64,000 nucleotides of DNA, from the NCBI GenBank assembly GCA_029339505.1, contig JAQISU010000345.1, positions 2,926,219 through 2,990,218 on the forward strand, in the 5' to 3' direction. The stretch comes from Unio delphinus. Lineage: Eukaryota > Mollusca > Bivalvia > Unionida > Unionidae. Under the pieces are notes generated by a model, which worked only from the letters and a program-made list of their open reading frames with translations, had not been told where the DNA came from and ran no database searches. Made by a program: the position numbers and the translations under genes. Shown here one piece after another: positions 63,792-64,000 of the stretch (position 1 is its first letter; each line of letters starts with the position of its first letter).

Positions 63792-64000
63792 TCAGAAACG
63801 GGATGAAATCCTCTTGAGCTGTCTTAAGCCTTTGCCACGGCCAAGGCCTACTTCGGGACTGGTGGTTCCTGTCAATGATTTGGTAGAAATCACTAACGGT
63901 GGTAAGGTAGACGTAGTCACAGAGAGATCGGGTTGTTTCGCTCGAGAAGGTCTTTTTCTCTTCGGTCGTGATAAAGAAGTCTGATACATTTGTTTCAGAC
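63792..64000 (-). CDS. C-terminal part of a basic protein with histone-type mRNA end
   Basis: At least 65 residues are readable from the Met at 63989, and the frame stays open to the window edge, so the gene may start outside. The tail is basic: SRPKRKRPSRAKQ near the start and VGLGRGKGLRQLKRISSRF at the end. No domain recognised. It reads leftward toward the stem-loop at 63743 and belongs to the stem-loop class. It is the rightmost gene visible and probably near the other end of the element. Confidence 0.55.
   Translation of the reverse strand, partial: LKQMYQTSLSRPKRKRPSRAKQPDLSVTTSTLPPLVISTKSLTGTTSPEVGLGRGKGLRQLKRISSRF

Larger units (their letters stand above)
44412..64000 (-). mobile_element. 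Maverick/Polinton (adintovirus-like) element, right end outside window
   Basis: Hallmark genes are all present: protein-primed PolB, DDE integrase, packaging ATPase, adenain-like protease, major and minor capsid proteins. The left boundary is placed at 44412 because LINE coding sequence stops there and the motif AGTAGTTAATGGGG begins, as it does at 38871. The 6 bp outside the end are GTAAGT, the expected target duplication. All but one gene read leftward, and no essential frame is broken. At 19.6 kb within the window it is already within the usual 15-25 kb. It may be a mobile element, an endogenous virus or both. Confidence 0.95.

Overview
The window is animal genomic DNA: AT-rich, intron-poor in what can be read, with many long (AT)n microsatellites, several minisatellites, and layered retrotransposons. 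The repertoire (I-like, RTE-like and L2/CR1-like LINEs, a Gypsy element with integrase upstream of RT, a Maverick/Polinton with a BIR gene) fits an aquatic lophotrochozoan invertebrate, most likely a mollusc. That assignment is inference. No intact host gene was recognised.

Layout. 1-18 kb: mostly non-coding DNA with a promoter-like unit and 52-bp direct repeat, a solo LTR (4675-6323) with a perfect 5-bp target duplication, minisatellites at 9.2-10.7 and 13.5-14.5 kb, a 46-bp-armed palindrome around (AT)n at 10.9 kb, and a short histone H2A-like relic. 18.1-20.3 kb: a rearranged remnant of a second Maverick. 22.2-26.46 kb: a decayed non-LTR element (endonuclease plus RT). 26.6-26.9 kb: tRNA-like SINE heads. 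28.85-32.45 kb: a Gypsy remnant in Gmr1-like order (integrase before RT), split by a second solo LTR and cut by an L2/CR1-like LINE (32.45-35.6 kb). 36.4-38.3 kb: satellites. 38.87-39.95 kb: a detached copy of one Maverick end. 40.2-44.41 kb: two overlapping fragments of an I-like LINE.

44.41-64.0 kb: a well-preserved Maverick/Polinton (adintovirus-like) element whose left end lies inside the I-like LINE and whose right end is outside the window. It carries protein-primed PolB, chromodomain integrase, FtsK/HerA-type packaging ATPase, adenain-like protease, major and minor capsid proteins, core-like basic proteins, membrane proteins and a BIR (IAP-type) protein, nearly all leftward. Many middle genes have their own TATAAAA-type box, twice overlapping the stop codon of the gene before. 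Capsid and membrane-protein genes end at ordinary AATAAA signals.

The most unusual finding is a second expression class in the same element. Five leftward small genes, at both ends of the element and on the detached fragment, each end 17-41 nt after the stop codon in a 16-nt hairpin matching the stem-loop of replication-dependent histone mRNAs (6-bp stem, TTTC or TCTC loop, ACYCM-type 3' flank), followed by a purine-rich element like the U7-binding histone downstream element. At least three of these genes also share an upstream element, GCGGACGTGATGGAAAACAC, next to the TATA box. This suggests a Maverick that uses the host SLBP/U7 histone pathway to make non-polyadenylated, S-phase-linked mRNAs for one gene class, while structural genes use poly(A). 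I do not know of such a system in Mavericks; it needs experimental and database confirmation.
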